A stretch of 64,000 bases of DNA from Trichinella spiralis (Eukaryota; Nematoda; Enoplea; Trichinellida; Trichinellidae), in contig CM012953.1 of the NCBI GenBank assembly GCA_000181795.3, positions 7,985,951-8,049,950 of the forward strand. Reading direction: 5' to 3'. The notes under the pieces are model-generated. The model ran no database searches, was not told the origin of the DNA, and worked only from the letters and a program-made list of their open reading frames with translations. The position numbers and the translations under genes are program-made. Shown here piece by piece: positions 9,595 to 22,700 of the stretch (position 1 is the first letter of the stretch; every line of letters starts with the position of its first letter).

Positions 9595-10702
9595 TAAATT
9601 TCGGCCGTAGAATACTCAAAGTAATTAAAATAGCTTCCTCAGTGCGTATAGTTCGGCTACCTTGATTGGGGCAAGTGTTCAAATAAAACTGAAACAACGA
9701 TTCAGGATCGTTCTCCTGCAAATGTTGATCATTCTCTATGCATGCTTCGATGCCTTTGACGCCACCGAAAACAATCAGCAGATGCTTGAACGATGGCAAC
9801 TGAACATTGTCCACGTTGGTTCCCTTGTCCGAAGTGCCAACAATCAAATCATAACCTTCAACGTAAGGACAATCGGAAAAAACCGACTTCAACGACTTTG
9901 CAAGTCGAACATTATAACCCCAGTAATATCCCATTGCTGTTCTAGGTTCTGTTGGATTGACAACCTTCGCCACCAGACGCTTTTGTTTCTGATCAGAATT
10001 TTCAAATTTCACCGTCACACGAATACCGGGTTTCAATGCTCGATCAATTTCCACATCTTTTGCCAAACCAGCGTTGCAAAATGATCCACGACCATCCTTG
10101 ACTGGCTTGTTAACTACAACAGCTTCACGATATGGTATTTCAACTTCGTCCATTCGAAAATGATGAAAACAATCCAAAGGATTCAAAAGACCAACGTACT
10201 TAAAATCACTACATAATGGAAACAAATGTTTCCGCAAATACTGTGGACATTCAATATAACGCAGTATTCGGACTAAAAAGCAGTTGCAATTGAAAGCACG
10301 CAATTCACCATTTTCGAACATCTCCACTTCTTTGCTGGTCATTGTGGCCGTTTCATCAAATATGATAATTTCATCGACTTCAAAAATAGAGGCAGCGCGA
10401 GCAATTTGTCCAGCTAAGTAGGTTCTCAGTTCAAACGATTGAGCATTTTCCACAATTGAACCAGGAATGGCGATGCTAACAGTGTACAATCGACCCGAAT
10501 AACGACCAACCGAAGATTCACTGTCGTCAGTTTCAACACTATTTTTCAAACTGCTTGCTTTCTTCATTTTTTCAGCCTCCATTATCAGCTTCCGAAGTTT
10601 CTTTTCCTTTTTCACAAGTCGCATCTGTATACTTTGTTCTTTTGAAATCCTTTGACGTTTACAACCGCTTACGCTTGGATAAAATTCATCTTCAGAATCC
10701 AT
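9575..10702 (-). CDS. SPOUT1: SPOUT1 (CENP-32/C9orf114) putative RNA methyltransferase
   Basis: Single-exon frame of 375 residues, essentially the length of the human protein. A basic N-terminal stretch (QMRLVKKEKKLRKLIMEAEK) precedes the SPOUT-type domain. Family landmarks are VSIAIPGSIVENAQS with the following YLAGQIARAASIF, VDEIIIFDE, PQYLRKHLFP, the LNPLDCFHHFR segment, AMGYYWGYNVR, YDLIVGTSDKGTNV, LLIVFGGVKGIEAC, and the C-terminal knot FYLNTCPNQGSRTIRTEEAI. The last is the SAM-binding trefoil-knot region. Human SPOUT1 acts at kinetochores and centrosomes and belongs to a methyltransferase family; substrate here is inferred to be RNA. The ATG at 10702 opens the longest frame and gives full length. 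The gene appears intact. Confidence 0.93.
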   Translation of the reverse strand: MDSEDEFYPSVSGCKRQRISKEQSIQMRLVKKEKKLRKLIMEAEKMKKASSLKNSVETDDSESSVGRYSGRLYTVSIAIPGSIVENAQSFELRTYLAGQIARAASIFEVDEIIIFDETATMTSKEVEMFENGELRAFNCNCFLVRILRYIECPQYLRKHLFPLCSDFKYVGLLNPLDCFHHFRMDEVEIPYREAVVVNKPVKDGRGSFCNAGLAKDVEIDRALKPGIRVTVKFENSDQKQKRLVAKVVNPTEPRTAMGYYWGYNVRLAKSLKSVFSDCPYVEGYDLIVGTSDKGTNVDNVQLPSFKHLLIVFGGVKGIEACIENDQHLQENDPESLFQFYLNTCPNQGSRTIRTEEAILITLSILRPKFNVNFNE

Positions 10703-11123
10703 AATCTAATTAATACCAATTCATAATATAACACTTATAACTAATACTTTTGAGTTTAGTAATAATCTGTTACTTAATAATTTATTATATATTTTAATTT
10801 AAAAATAAAAAATCAAGGTTCAACTCAATTATTTAATTAATAAAATCAAAACCCTTAAACGGTTGGCAAATTTTGTAAAAAAATACAAAAAGTATATTCT
10901 CATAATTATTAAACAATGTAATTTTTCAACATTCTCTAACTGAAACCTAAAAATAATTTTTTTCTGATTCTTATCTATTAGTAATTATTTAAATCATATG
11001 TATAAGCAAAATATGCCCATAAATAATTTTAAATAAAAAACCAGCAAAGCAAATATTGCAATATATGAGCAAAAACTCTGTAATAAATTAATATCAAAAT
11101 CATAACACAACTTGTCAAGTACC
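10703..11123. other. intergenic
   Basis: AT-rich promoter-side DNA of SPOUT1 up to the left target duplication of the hAT element. No gene seen. Confidence 0.4.
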
Positions 11124-11131
11124 TTTTAGCT

Positions 11132-13401
<2,270 letters not shown>

Positions 13402-13409
13402 TTTTAGCT

Positions 13410-13739
13410 AATTTCGACTAATTTAGTAAATCTGAAGAAAATGTGGGTCAATTTGTCATTAATCAACTACTGTAACAGATAATTAAAGTTTAATTACGTA
13501 TTTTAAAATAAGAAATGTCTTCATCAGCAATAATTGCAAAAGAAATCAATTATAAGCGCGTAAATAATTTATAATTTGAAGTAATTATCAAAAATAATAT
13601 ACACAGATTTTTCATACGATGTGGCAAAAGCTACTGTCACTAATAATAAAGCCTAACTTTCTTTTCACATTTACAGTATAATAATAGTTATTTTCCAATG
13701 ATTTTGCGAACTTGCTTTAATTGTAGTGTCTGATTTTTT
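13410..13739. other. 5' flank of DDX55
   Basis: AT-rich sequence between the hAT element and the DDX55 start codon. It presumably holds the promoter; no clear TATA or other element stands out. Confidence 0.35.
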
Positions 13740-16700
13740 ATGTGGAACAATATCCCTGTGCGTGAAGATTTGAAAGAAATTGTTAAAACTGTTCTGGGGT
13801 TTACTGGCGTTACAGCTGTGCAGGTAGTCGTTTGTATTGTGTAATGCGCACGAAAGTTGTTGTATTTTAAACAGTCGTTTTGTATTTTTATGACATTTAT
13901 GTTTTCATGAACTGTTGGCATAATAAATATTTTTTATTTTGAATTTTCTGTTAAGAATGTTGTGTGCATGCACGCAGTGGATATAGATTGGCAAACTTAT
14001 ATAAAGTGAAGACGATACCTTTTGTTGACATTTTGCATCAGATTAGTATTCTTTTTTAATATCATTGACTGTAGAATTATATTTTAACTTTTTTGATCAT
14101 CTTTCTCGAAATTTTGAGTTCAATATGTGTTCAACAGTCTACGTTTTTTTCACGTTGTACTGCATATGAATTATATAATTCATTTAAATGAAGTAGCATT
14201 TTGAAATTGTTCATTTCCTTGATGTCAGTAATAATGCCCAAATTGCATTGTTGCATTTTTGTGATATTCCCAGTATTGGCATGTTGTTTGTCGAATTTGA
14301 AGCGGACAATAATACACGTAGTGTTGCTTTTTTGTTTTATCTTATTATTATAATTTTTCTGTAAATTTAAGTTTCCATTTGAAAAGTAAAATTCGTAAAT
14401 TTTTTCTAGCTAGTGTAAAAAAAACTCTGCTTGTTTGTGAAGTGCTTGAATATTTTTGACGCTTCTGGTGAACAAGTGTGTTGGTTGAACGTTAAAAATA
14501 ACCAACATGAATGATTCACCGATGAAGATGAGTTGGAAAATGAATTTGATAAATCAAGTCAATCAAGTGGTTCCGAGCTTTACGGACATCTTTGACGAAG
14601 AAACTTTCTATCTGACAGCATTTTTATTTGTCATTGGTAGTTTTCTAGTGGCTTTTGTATTGTCAAGGTTTATTACACTTCGTCCTGTTGATTAGCCAGT
14701 CAGTCAGTGGTCATGTTGATTTATTAATTTTTAGTTGGTTATAAAAATTTTTTTTCCAATATCGGAATTATGAAAAGTTTCAATTATTTGTTGTTTATGT
14801 TCATGCTTTGAAGTTTGAATAAAATTGTATGTGGATTCTTTTTCTTTTTTTATTACAGAAAAGCTGCATTGCACAGTTTGTATCTTTCAAAGATGTGATC
14901 GTTCAAGCACCTACAGGAAGCGGTAAAACACTCGCCTACGTTCTGCCCGTTTTGGAAATACTGCTCAAAGCGAAACCAGAATGGAAAAAATCTGAGGTGC
15001 GAGGTGAACACAACCAACGAACAATGAATTTTCGAATTGTTTGAGAGTTTAAAATTCGGTTTAAATGAATTTTGAATTTCAGATTGGCGCGGTTATTCTT
15101 GTACCAAGCCAGGAACTGGCAGTTCAAGTGGAAAAAGTGTTCTCTTATTTTTTGAATGTCACAAAGTTGAAAAGTGTTGTATTTTCTGGGAAAAGAAACG
15201 TTAAGAAGGATGTGAAAAAGTTTTGCAAAGGGGGGTAATTTCATTTTTTATCTTATAAATATTTTTTTTGACAACGAGGGTTTTATTGCAATGAATTTCA
15301 GTGGAAATATTATCATCGCCACACCAGGAAGATTGGAAACGTTGTTGAATTTGAATTCTGAAAATGGTGATTTTAATCTGAAAGTTCAATTCAAAATGGT
15401 CGAGGTATTTGTTTTGGATGAAGCGGATCGATTGCTGGAATTAGGTTTTTCAAAAAGGTATTTAATGGAGAAAAAAAAGCATTATTGTGTAAAAAGAAAA
15501 ACCAAAAAATGATTTAATAAATTTAGTATGACAGAAATAATGTCCCATTTGCCAAAAACGAGAAGGACGGGTCTGTTTTCTGCTACAATTCCAGAAAAAA
15601 TGGAAGAGCTTATCAAAATAGGAATGCGAAATCCTGTGAAAATTGTTATTAGCGGCAATGAGCAGTTGTTTTCAAAGAAAACAGTGATGAAGAAACAAGC
15701 AGTGGAAAACGATCTACAGACCATGTCTACACCGCGCGGCTTAAGCATTTACTATTCTGTAAGTGATCAGCATAATCGGAGCAGTGGATATTTAAATTTC
15801 TGTTCAATTTTTTATTTTTTTTCTTTGCTCTACAGATTGTTGCGGCAGAAGCGAAATTGGCAGTTTTGAGGAAATTTTTGTTGGACCATCTGAAGGAGAA
15901 AATATTGATATTTTTCAGCACTTGTCGATGTGTAGATTATTTTGGAGAATTTTTGAAAAAAATTTTCAAAAGGAAAACCGAAGTATTGACCATCCACGGC
16001 AAGAAGCAGAACGGCCGTCAGCGTATTTTCCACCAATTTCTCAAAATGAAATCCGGGATACTGGTTGCGACGGATCTGATGACTCGCGGTATTGATATTG
16101 TCGACATTGATTGGGTTGTTCAATTTGATCCACCAAGACAGGCGAGGTAGATTTTTGATGATCATTTTTTGTTTTTTGAAATTATTACTGTATGTTTGAA
16201 AAAATTTGCTCGGTAATTTTATATTGATGAATAAATTTTCATATTTTAAAGTTGGTTCGTTCATCGGTGCGGCAGAACGGCCAGAGTTGGAAGATCAGGA
16301 AAAGCGTTGATTTTATTAATGCCGAATGAGGAGAGTTATCCGGAATATTTGAAAAAAAATCAATCAGTTAGTTTATCCGAATTGTCTTTGCCGTGTACGA
16401 CAGAAGACTGCGACAAGATGTTGGAAGTGTTGCGAGAACGGGCATTGAGATCCAGGTAAGATCTGTTTTAAGCAACTGTTTTTACATTTTCTTTGATTAA
16501 GCAGTTGAATATTTTTTTTCCAGAGAAATACTCGAAGCAGGGACGAGAGCATTTGTCAGCTATATCCAATCGTATTGTAAACACGATTGTTACATTGTGT
16601 GCAGCTTGAAAGGTTATGATGAAAAAAAATTTGCTCATTCATTAAATGTTGTTTGTTTTTTCTTGATTAAATAATGGTAAATGTTTGTTAATTTCAGCCA

Positions 16701-17080
16701 TGGATGTTGTTAATGTTGCTCATTGTTATGGTCTTCTGAGACTGCCGAGGATGCCCGAATTATCCGGACGAGATTTGAGCCGGTTCAAACGATCTTCAGT
16801 TGATACGTCGACGATCGCTTACAAAGACAGCAAGAAAGAGGAGAAGAGGCTTCAATTGATGGAACAACGTCGTCGCACAAGCAACGACAACAACAAGCAG
16901 AACACTGCTGTCCAGGCCAAAACTAACGGTAAAGGCGCCAAGCGGAAGCAGAAATTATCCGGCCACCAGTATACTGTGGAAGAAGTTGGTGAAATTGAAG
17001 ACGATTACAAAATGGTGAAGAAGTTGAAAACTGGCAAAATATCCAGAGAAGATTTTGATCAGTATTTTGCGTCCGATTGA
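13740..17080 (+). CDS. DDX55: DDX55/Spb4 DEAD-box RNA helicase
   Basis: Nine exons: 13740-13823, 14859-14996, 15083-15234, 15302-15457, 15527-15758, 15836-16146, 16252-16455, 16524-16612 and 16698-17080. All phases agree and give 582 residues. Exon 1 carries the Q-motif LGFTGVTAVQ. Then APTGSGKT (motif I), PSQELA (Ia), ATPGR (Ib), VLDEADRL (II), FSATIP (III), FFSTC (IV), ATDLMTRGIDI (V) and HRCGRTARVGR (VI). The C-terminal region is diagnostic of DDX55: AFVSYIQSYCKHDC, RMPELSG-type LPRMPELSGRDL, STIAYKDSKKEEKRL and MVKKLKTGKISREDF. Spb4/DDX55 is a nucleolar helicase in 60S ribosome assembly. Intron 1 is unusually long (1,035 bp) and contains a separate small ORF. AATAAA follows the stop near 17133. 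Confidence 0.95.
14480..14506 (+). promoter_or_regulatory. stem-loop directly before nested small ORF
   Basis: GTTGGTT (14480-14486) pairs perfectly with AACCAAC (14500-14506) across a 13-base loop, and the next base begins the ATG of the small ORF. A role in translation or RNA processing is conjecture. Confidence 0.4.
14507..14695 (+). CDS. small single-pass membrane protein nested in DDX55 intron 1
   Basis: A 62-residue frame lies on the same strand inside intron 1 of DDX55. It has a polar N-terminus (NDSPMKMSWKMNLINQVNQV), an acidic stretch FTDIFDEETF, one strong membrane segment (YLTAFLFVIGSFLVAFVLS) and the short C-tail RFITLRPVD. The composition is protein-like rather than random AT sequence. 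Conserved small integral membrane proteins have this plan, but I cannot name a family. AATAAA at 14819-14824 could end its own transcript just before DDX55 exon 2. Alternatives are an alternative first exon or a chance frame. Confidence 0.5.
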   Translation: MNDSPMKMSWKMNLINQVNQVVPSFTDIFDEETFYLTAFLFVIGSFLVAFVLSRFITLRPVD

Positions 17081-17188
17081 AACAGATTGTTTACTTGAAA
17101 ATTTCCAATTCACATAATTGTTTAATTTACTTTAATAAAAAAATATTTCTTTTGAAGCATCTTCTTCTTCTTCTTCATCTGCTAAAAG

Positions 17189-18084
17189 CTACGCTTGACA
17201 TTGGAAAGTTTTTGGATGGGGATGGTAAGGATGACAACAGCAACGGCAGATGATCTTTCCATTGTCATCCCTGCAATGAATAAATATCATTAATTTGAAA
17301 GATATTTAAAAAAAAGCTGTCAATTAATATTTATACAGAGTTTTGATGCAATTTGACATTTGAAAATCGTTGACAATATTTCTATAATCGCCGGTAACAT
17401 TGGGCATCGAGATGGCACGATTTGGCCACACTTGGCACTCGTCGTTCTCTTTGGGCAGAGCATCGTAAGCCGTATGGCAAGCTTGTTGTTGACTTTCACC
17501 GTTGAAATCCCTCTCATCGCATAGACTCTCGGCAACGAAAATACGATTCACATAACGATTGTCTCCTTTCCTGATCAAACCAAGTAATAATTTCATTTTT
17601 TCCAAGTAATAAATAAATAAATAATTTTTTGTCGAAATACTACTACCTCCTGTGACATTTGTATCCGCAAGATTGTTTGTACGAGCACATGCCGCACGGC
17701 TTTTCATCTAGGGTTATTGTTTTCAAATATTGGATCACATTTTCAATTGCTTTGCCAAAAAATACGTTCAACTTGGAATAGAAGACACTTTTCTGACAAA
17801 GCGGCGACAATTGCTTGAAATAGGGTTGGTTCCATCGGTGTTCACGGGTCGGCCCTCGGATCCAAGTGCAACCACCCCAACTACTCCAGATCATACAATT
17901 TTCCGCTTGTTTAGCTCGATCCAAATATGTAGCCAATTGGCCATTGGCTGATTTTGATAAATTGATTAAAATAAAATGATAATAATAATAATGACAATGA
18001 AAAATACTTACTTGTGCAGATCAAAGCTAGAACAACAACGACAACGAGGACGAAGATGCGTGAGCTGAGATGTTGTTGGATCAT
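17189..18084 (-). CDS. orphan secreted Cys-rich protein
   Basis: Exons 18084-18012, 17947-17647, 17570-17337 and 17270-17189 on the minus strand; phases agree and give 229 residues. Exon 1 is a signal peptide (MIQQHLSSRIFVLVVVVVLA). The mature part has about 17 Cys: NCMIWSSWGGCTWIRG resembles the start of a thrombospondin type 1 repeat (WxxWxxC) but the rest does not fit. KPCGMCSYKQSCGYKC and the terminal IICRCCCHP are dense Cys clusters. N-glycosylation motif NVTG is present. I do not recognise a family; a disulfide-rich extracellular role is inferred. The gene is tail-to-tail with DDX55, only about 110 bp from its stop. Confidence 0.75.
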
Positions 18085-18878
18085 AATTTTTATTTTTACG
18101 TAGTTGGGCGTAAGATGTCGGCCGTGAAGTGAACTATTAGTAGAAGTAATGATGGATCTTTGTGTTCGCTTTGCATTGTTCGTTTGACCTGCTTGAAAAA
18201 TTAAGGCCAAATTAGTGTGGTGTAATAAGATGCGAAGGCGTTGGTTGTTTGAAATGTATTCAACATGTCAGTGTTGTTCACGCACGTTTCAAGTATCCTG
18301 GTGGAAATTATTTATTCACAATGGTCTACATTCACCAAAGCACAACTGACCGGTTGCACTGAATGGGTGTTTTTCAAAATCAAATCAGCCTTCTCTACAG
18401 AAACGGGCGTGGCCTTGTAAGAATGGATCCATTTTTCACCCTTCAACGATGATGTATTGGGCCAATGAGGAAAACTTATTCCAAATAAATAAATACATTA
18501 CAATCAACCCAACTTGAACAAACTGGAACAATGAGAACAAATTGTACAATAAAAAAATTTTTTATTGTCAATTCTTTGCTAACTACAGTAGGTTTCACTA
18601 GATTCTCTTCAACAATTTCAACTTATATCAATAATTTATGTATATATATATTTCAGTAGTACAATTTGATCAAAATATTAAAATTCCTCATACTGCTCAA
18701 TTATATATTTCTTTTTTAAACTGGCACTGCTCTTTATTTCAAACATCTATTCACTATTAAAACTTGTATGTTGATTGTTGAAGTTTGAAATACAGAAAAC
18801 AAACTCGATGAGAAGTGATTCATCATTTTATTTTCGTACATCAATATTAAGTTTTTTTTAATAATTAATAAATCAATT
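18085..18878. other. intergenic
   Basis: Promoter side of the Cys-rich gene and 3' flank of METTL6. TTTATT at 18827-18832 (AATAAA on the minus strand) is a plausible METTL6 polyadenylation signal. No gene seen. Confidence 0.4.
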
Positions 18879-20186
18879 TCACATTTGTTCATTTGTATGA
18901 TATTGTAAAGATAAATTATCAAATTTATCAACATAATCATCATTTCCTGGAAATGGTTTCTGAAATGTACCTTGAATAAAAATTCGAGGTACTTCCATGT
19001 TCTTTTTTCTGTTTATTGTTTTATTGGAAATATAGCTGACCGATAATTCTTCATATCCATTATCAACAAACAGCTTACGCAAAGCATCTAAAAATAATAA
19101 GCACATTACTTCGACACTAGTGAAGTGTGATTGAAGCACACTGACCTTCGGAAAAAAAGTAAGCAAATGTTCCATCTTGTCGGACATATAAATTTTCTTC
19201 CATTTTTTTGCCGCGACCAAAGCGCAATTGAGCATGATCAAATAAACCATAATCTCGCACAAATACAACGGCACCTGCTTTCAAAACCTAAACACACTTC
19301 AATTTTTGATATTTCTATTTCACCGAACAATATTGAATTCTAAAATAAAAAAATAATATATTCTTTAAAAAATATACAAGAAACAAAATTTTTAAAAAGC
19401 AAACTTATTACAATCCATTTTGTATATTCATAAAACGACATCGTCTTAAAAGTCAAATAAAGCTATCGTAAAAATAATAAGCTTTAAAATATTAAAAATA
19501 GCAAATTTTCATTATTAGCAACACATTTAGAATAACATTATGTGTAAATAATATGGCTTACTTTGAAAACATTTCGTAGTACAGCTGGTATATTGGCAGG
19601 ATGAATAGCTGATAATAAAAAGATCATCGTGCACACATCAACATCTGTTTCATTTATTAAATTTTTAAGAGAATCTTTCGTGAGATCACAAACAAATGGG
19701 AAACATTTTCTCTCATCAAATCTTTCATTTGACTGAAACAAGATTTTTAAAATAAAATATCTTTTCTAAGCTAAATATATCTATCATCTGTTCGCTTTTA
19801 CTTTAACATAATTGACAGCGCGCAGTGAAAAGTCGCATGCGTATATAAAAAGATGTGGAAAATATTCTAACAAAGGGAATATCAAGTTTCCAACTCCACA
19901 TCCGCATTCAAGTAACTTTTTTCCCTAAAATTAGTGAAATTAAATAAACACATCTTAAACGGGAATAGAGAACCTTTTCACAAGCTTCCGGAAGTATCTT
20001 TGGAAATTCTTCTCTAGTCCAATGTCTATCTTTGAAGAATAAGGTTTTATTTCTCAGGTAAAACTTATCCCAATTTTTTTGCAATTCTGATTCAAGTTTT
20101 CTTTTCTGGAAATCGTTAAAAGCCGATTTGTCAGAAGACAACTTTGCTAATTCATCATCAGTCAATATTCTAGCATAGTGACCCAT
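18879..20186 (-). CDS. METTL6: METTL6 tRNA-Ser m3C32 methyltransferase
   Basis: Five exons on the minus strand: 20186-19974, 19924-19802, 19732-19562, 19287-19146 and 19087-18879. Phases agree; the product is 285 residues against 284 in human METTL6. Landmarks are ARILTDDELAKL, QKNWDKFYLRNKTLFFKDRH, LLECGCGVGNLIFPLLE (SAM motif I), YACDFSLRAVNYVK (motif II), CDLTKDSLKNL, IFLLSAIHPANIPAVLRN, FVRDYGLFDHAQLRF, NLYVRQDGTFAYFF and VPRIFIQGTFQKP. METTL6 methylates C32 of serine tRNAs to 3-methylcytidine, working with seryl-tRNA synthetase. The chosen start gives the family N-terminus; an upstream in-frame ATG at 20231 would add 15 residues. Confidence 0.95.
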
Positions 20187-20720
20187 TACTCTACAGTGTA
20201 TTTTTACGGAACACTGAGTGTTAGTCAGCACTTCTTAAAGCTAAGAACATTTCTAAAACAAATTCTGCAAATCGCGAATTGTTTTTTTCAAATCACTTGC
20301 TCATGAAGCTTTCGTTATTAGATTAAGCCTGAAATCAAATCACATCATACTGTAAATCATATGAATAATCAAGTTAATGTTTATAATGATTACTATTTAT
20401 TGTATTGTAATATAAAATAATTTTTAAGAATTCAATAAAATTAAACAAAACATTAATTTGTTTATAAGTTTTAATATTTTAAAATATTATCACAGTCATA
20501 ATAACAATGAATAGAAAAATAGGTGCATCGGTAGCAGTTTTTAAGCTTAATTAAGTGAAGAAAAAATCTGCTCAAAAACACATAAAGCTGAAGGTATCAA
20601 ATTAATAAATTTTATAAAATTTTAGGAAAATTTCAAGTATTTTACTTTCATTGTAGTAAACAAATGTCGAATACAAAGCAGCAGGCTATCAAGTGAAATT
20701 AAATATCATATGAATTTAAG
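20187..20720. other. intergenic
   Basis: AT-rich gap between the METTL6 start and the ICMT stop, both genes on the minus strand. Nothing else is visible. Confidence 0.4.
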
Positions 20721-21542
20721 TTAGTCAACAAAAGGAATTCCCGATGGCACTTCTTCACGATATTTCAAATATTCATTGCCAAAAAACTGGACCAAATAGC
20801 TTTCCTCAATTTGAATTCGCTGTTTCAAAAATTTCCAACTGACATATGAATAGCCAACAAAGCAGACAGGATTGCACAAAATCAGCTGAGTACCAACACT
20901 CCAAAGCAACCAGCCCAAATAAGCAGGGTGTCGCCAAAAATGATACACGCCAGTAGTGACCAGCTTGTGAGTTTCTTTTCTTTTTGTGCTCACTAAATGC
21001 GAAAATCCTTTCCCAGCAGTATAAATGGCCAATTTTCGAACAACTTCACCAGTAATTGTCAGCATAAAACCGCATTTACTAATAAATGCAATGTACTTTA
21101 AACTTGAAAAATAATAATATTCAACAAAATATTCCACCCAGCTTAATATTGCAGCTAACCAATATTCAACAGAATGATTCAGCAAAAAGGAATCAATTGA
21201 CAAAGTATCGTCATTGCAAACGGCTATAGCAATGAATTCAGTGAAATGAAATGTACTTAACACGCATAAATACCATCCAAAGAGATGAAAAATTTCAAAA
21301 TGATCAGAATTACAACCACAAAAGCCAGTGAAGAATACAATAGCAAGGAAACTTGACCGAACGACAATTCCACAGATTTCAGGCAATGGCGCAAGCAAAA
21401 GAACGACAAAAGTAACAAACAATACTATGAAAAGAATATAAATATCAGAAATATACCATTTTAATAGAAATTTGCAAGTCAGAATAGTGGAGACAAAAGT
21501 AAAAACTGAAAATATTAAATGTTTCGGAAACGTCATATTCAT
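20721..21542 (-). CDS. ICMT: ICMT/Ste14 isoprenylcysteine carboxyl methyltransferase
   Basis: Intronless frame of 273 residues, close to the family length (human about 284). It has about eight hydrophobic membrane segments. The C-terminal catalytic region is typical: GEVVRKLAIYTAGKGFSHLV, KETHKLVTTGVYHFWRHPAY with the RHPxYxG motif (RHPAYLG), GTQLILCNPVC, then RIQIEESYLVQFFG and EYLKYREEVPSGIPF. The enzyme is an ER membrane protein that methylates the terminal prenylcysteine of CAAX proteins such as Ras using SAM. The start at 21542 gives an intact N-terminus. A divergent small ORF begins about 118 bp upstream. Confidence 0.95.
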   Translation of the reverse strand: MNMTFPKHLIFSVFTFVSTILTCKFLLKWYISDIYILFIVLFVTFVVLLLAPLPEICGIVVRSSFLAIVFFTGFCGCNSDHFEIFHLFGWYLCVLSTFHFTEFIAIAVCNDDTLSIDSFLLNHSVEYWLAAILSWVEYFVEYYYFSSLKYIAFISKCGFMLTITGEVVRKLAIYTAGKGFSHLVSTKRKETHKLVTTGVYHFWRHPAYLGWLLWSVGTQLILCNPVCFVGYSYVSWKFLKQRIQIEESYLVQFFGNEYLKYREEVPSGIPFVD

Positions 21543-21659
21543 TTACAAAATATAAAAATTGAAACATAATACAATAATAATGAAATTCAAGTGTTAATAG
21601 GAGAACAGTTTGACACAAATGAATGCAATCTTTGTTTTATAATTAATATTTATGAAAAG

Positions 21660-21866
21660 ATGGTTAAACGTACAAGGAAGAGTAATTTAATTAGAAAAAG
21701 TGTGAATAGTGAAAATGTGAAGCAAGTGTTATTACTATTGAAGAAGTGCTTGAAAAGTACCACCAGCATACTTGATGTGAAACTATTATTTAATTTTCGT
21801 TGTACAAAAAGTCAGTGCAAGAACTGCTGCCCAGATTTTCAGCATCAATTTCATAATTTAATCTGA
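21660..21866 (+). CDS. possible small basic Cys-containing protein
   Basis: 68-codon frame MVKRTRKSNLIRKSVNSENV... ending KSQCKNCCPDFQHQFHNLI, head-to-head with ICMT. The basic N-terminus and CKNCC motif give it some protein character, but no family or splice support is seen. It may be a first exon or noise. Confidence 0.25.
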   Translation: MVKRTRKSNLIRKSVNSENVKQVLLLLKKCLKSTTSILDVKLLFNFRCTKSQCKNCCPDFQHQFHNLI

Positions 21867-22226
21867 AAAACTTTGAATGCACTACAGTCTTCAGGTAGAA
21901 ATGTTTAAGAAATTAGATAGTAAAGCTGCATTTATTTTGAAAATGAATTTAAATGTAAATGTTGAAATAATTTTTTCAAAGAAATCTGTGAAACATTAAA
22001 CACTGCAGCGATTAGCCGTGATAATAAAATTCTGCAGACGAGCAGTTACGTCACCTAATCAAAAAATATAGCAAATGAAAATCTTGCATTAATATGAAAA
22101 AATGCGTCTTACAGTAAATTATTATAGTAACAGATGAAATATTTCAGATTCTTCTATCAAATTAATTCACATTTTTCGTGCCTTGATAGTTCAATTTTAG
22201 CCGACCAATAGGAAAAGAGCAAAATG

Positions 22227-22234
22227 TGACGTCA
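22227..22234. promoter_or_regulatory. CRE/ATF-like palindrome upstream of SRP RNA gene
   Basis: A perfect TGACGTCA lies in the context GTGACGTCACGTCGTCA about 160 bp before the 7SL RNA start. A CCAAT box (22204-22208) is nearby. Vertebrate 7SL genes use an upstream ATF/CRE site; that it works here is inference. Confidence 0.5.
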
Positions 22235-22363
22235 CGTCGTCAACAACAGTTCATTTAGGTGCTGAAAATTAATTTTCTCATATATTTTTTGATAATTTTA
22301 TCTTGTGGAGTGTATTTTTAAGGCAATAAATATTTAAAATAGCGACAAAAAAATTCAAGTTAC

Positions 22364-22371
22364 TATATATA
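22364..22371 (+). promoter_or_regulatory. TATA box of SRP RNA gene
   Basis: TATATATA centred about 27 bases before the mapped 5' end of the 7SL RNA, the usual place for a type 3-like Pol III TATA element. Confidence 0.5.
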
Positions 22372-22394
22372 TTTTTTGTGTCGATTTTGACATC

Positions 22395-22700
22395 GCCGGG
22401 CGTTGTGGCGAGCGCTTGTAATCCAGCTACTTGGAGGCTTGGACCAGTGGATGTCTTGAGAGCGGGAGTTCTGTGCCTGGTTGTGCTCATGTTGACCGAG
22501 CGTCCGCATCAAGCATGGCGTCAACATGGTTGATTCTGAGGAGTCAGAGCCGACCAGGTTCGTCAAAGAGGGTCGGACCGGCCGAGGGCGGAAACGCAGC
22601 AGGCAAAAGTCCCCGCGTCAGCGCAGTGATGGGATAGCGCTCGCGAATAAGCCGCCGGGTACAGCCCGCTCAAGAAACTCAGACCTGGTCCTTACCTTTT
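22395..22700 (+). ncRNA. 7SL/SRP RNA gene
   Basis: About 300 bases matching animal signal recognition particle RNA along their length. The 5' Alu domain begins GCCGGGCGTTGTGGCGAGCG and CTTGTAATCCAGCTACTTGG, the SRP9/14-binding loops. The S domain has helix 6 closed by CTGA-GGAG-TCAG with the GGAG tetraloop at 22540-22543 that binds SRP19. Helix 8 carries the GGAAACGCAGCAGG and CAAAAGTCCCCGCG strands that form the SRP54 site (about 22590-22615). The 3' end TAAGCCGCC...GACCTGGTC pairs back to the 5' part, and a T run at 22697-22701 is the Pol III terminator. SRP RNA scaffolds co-translational targeting to the ER. All functional motifs are present, so this looks like a true gene, not an Alu-type pseudogene. 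Confidence 0.95.

Noticed and set aside
18241-18540. GC-moderate stretch read as a possible tRNA or small RNA
   Set aside because: No B box, cloverleaf or terminator could be identified.
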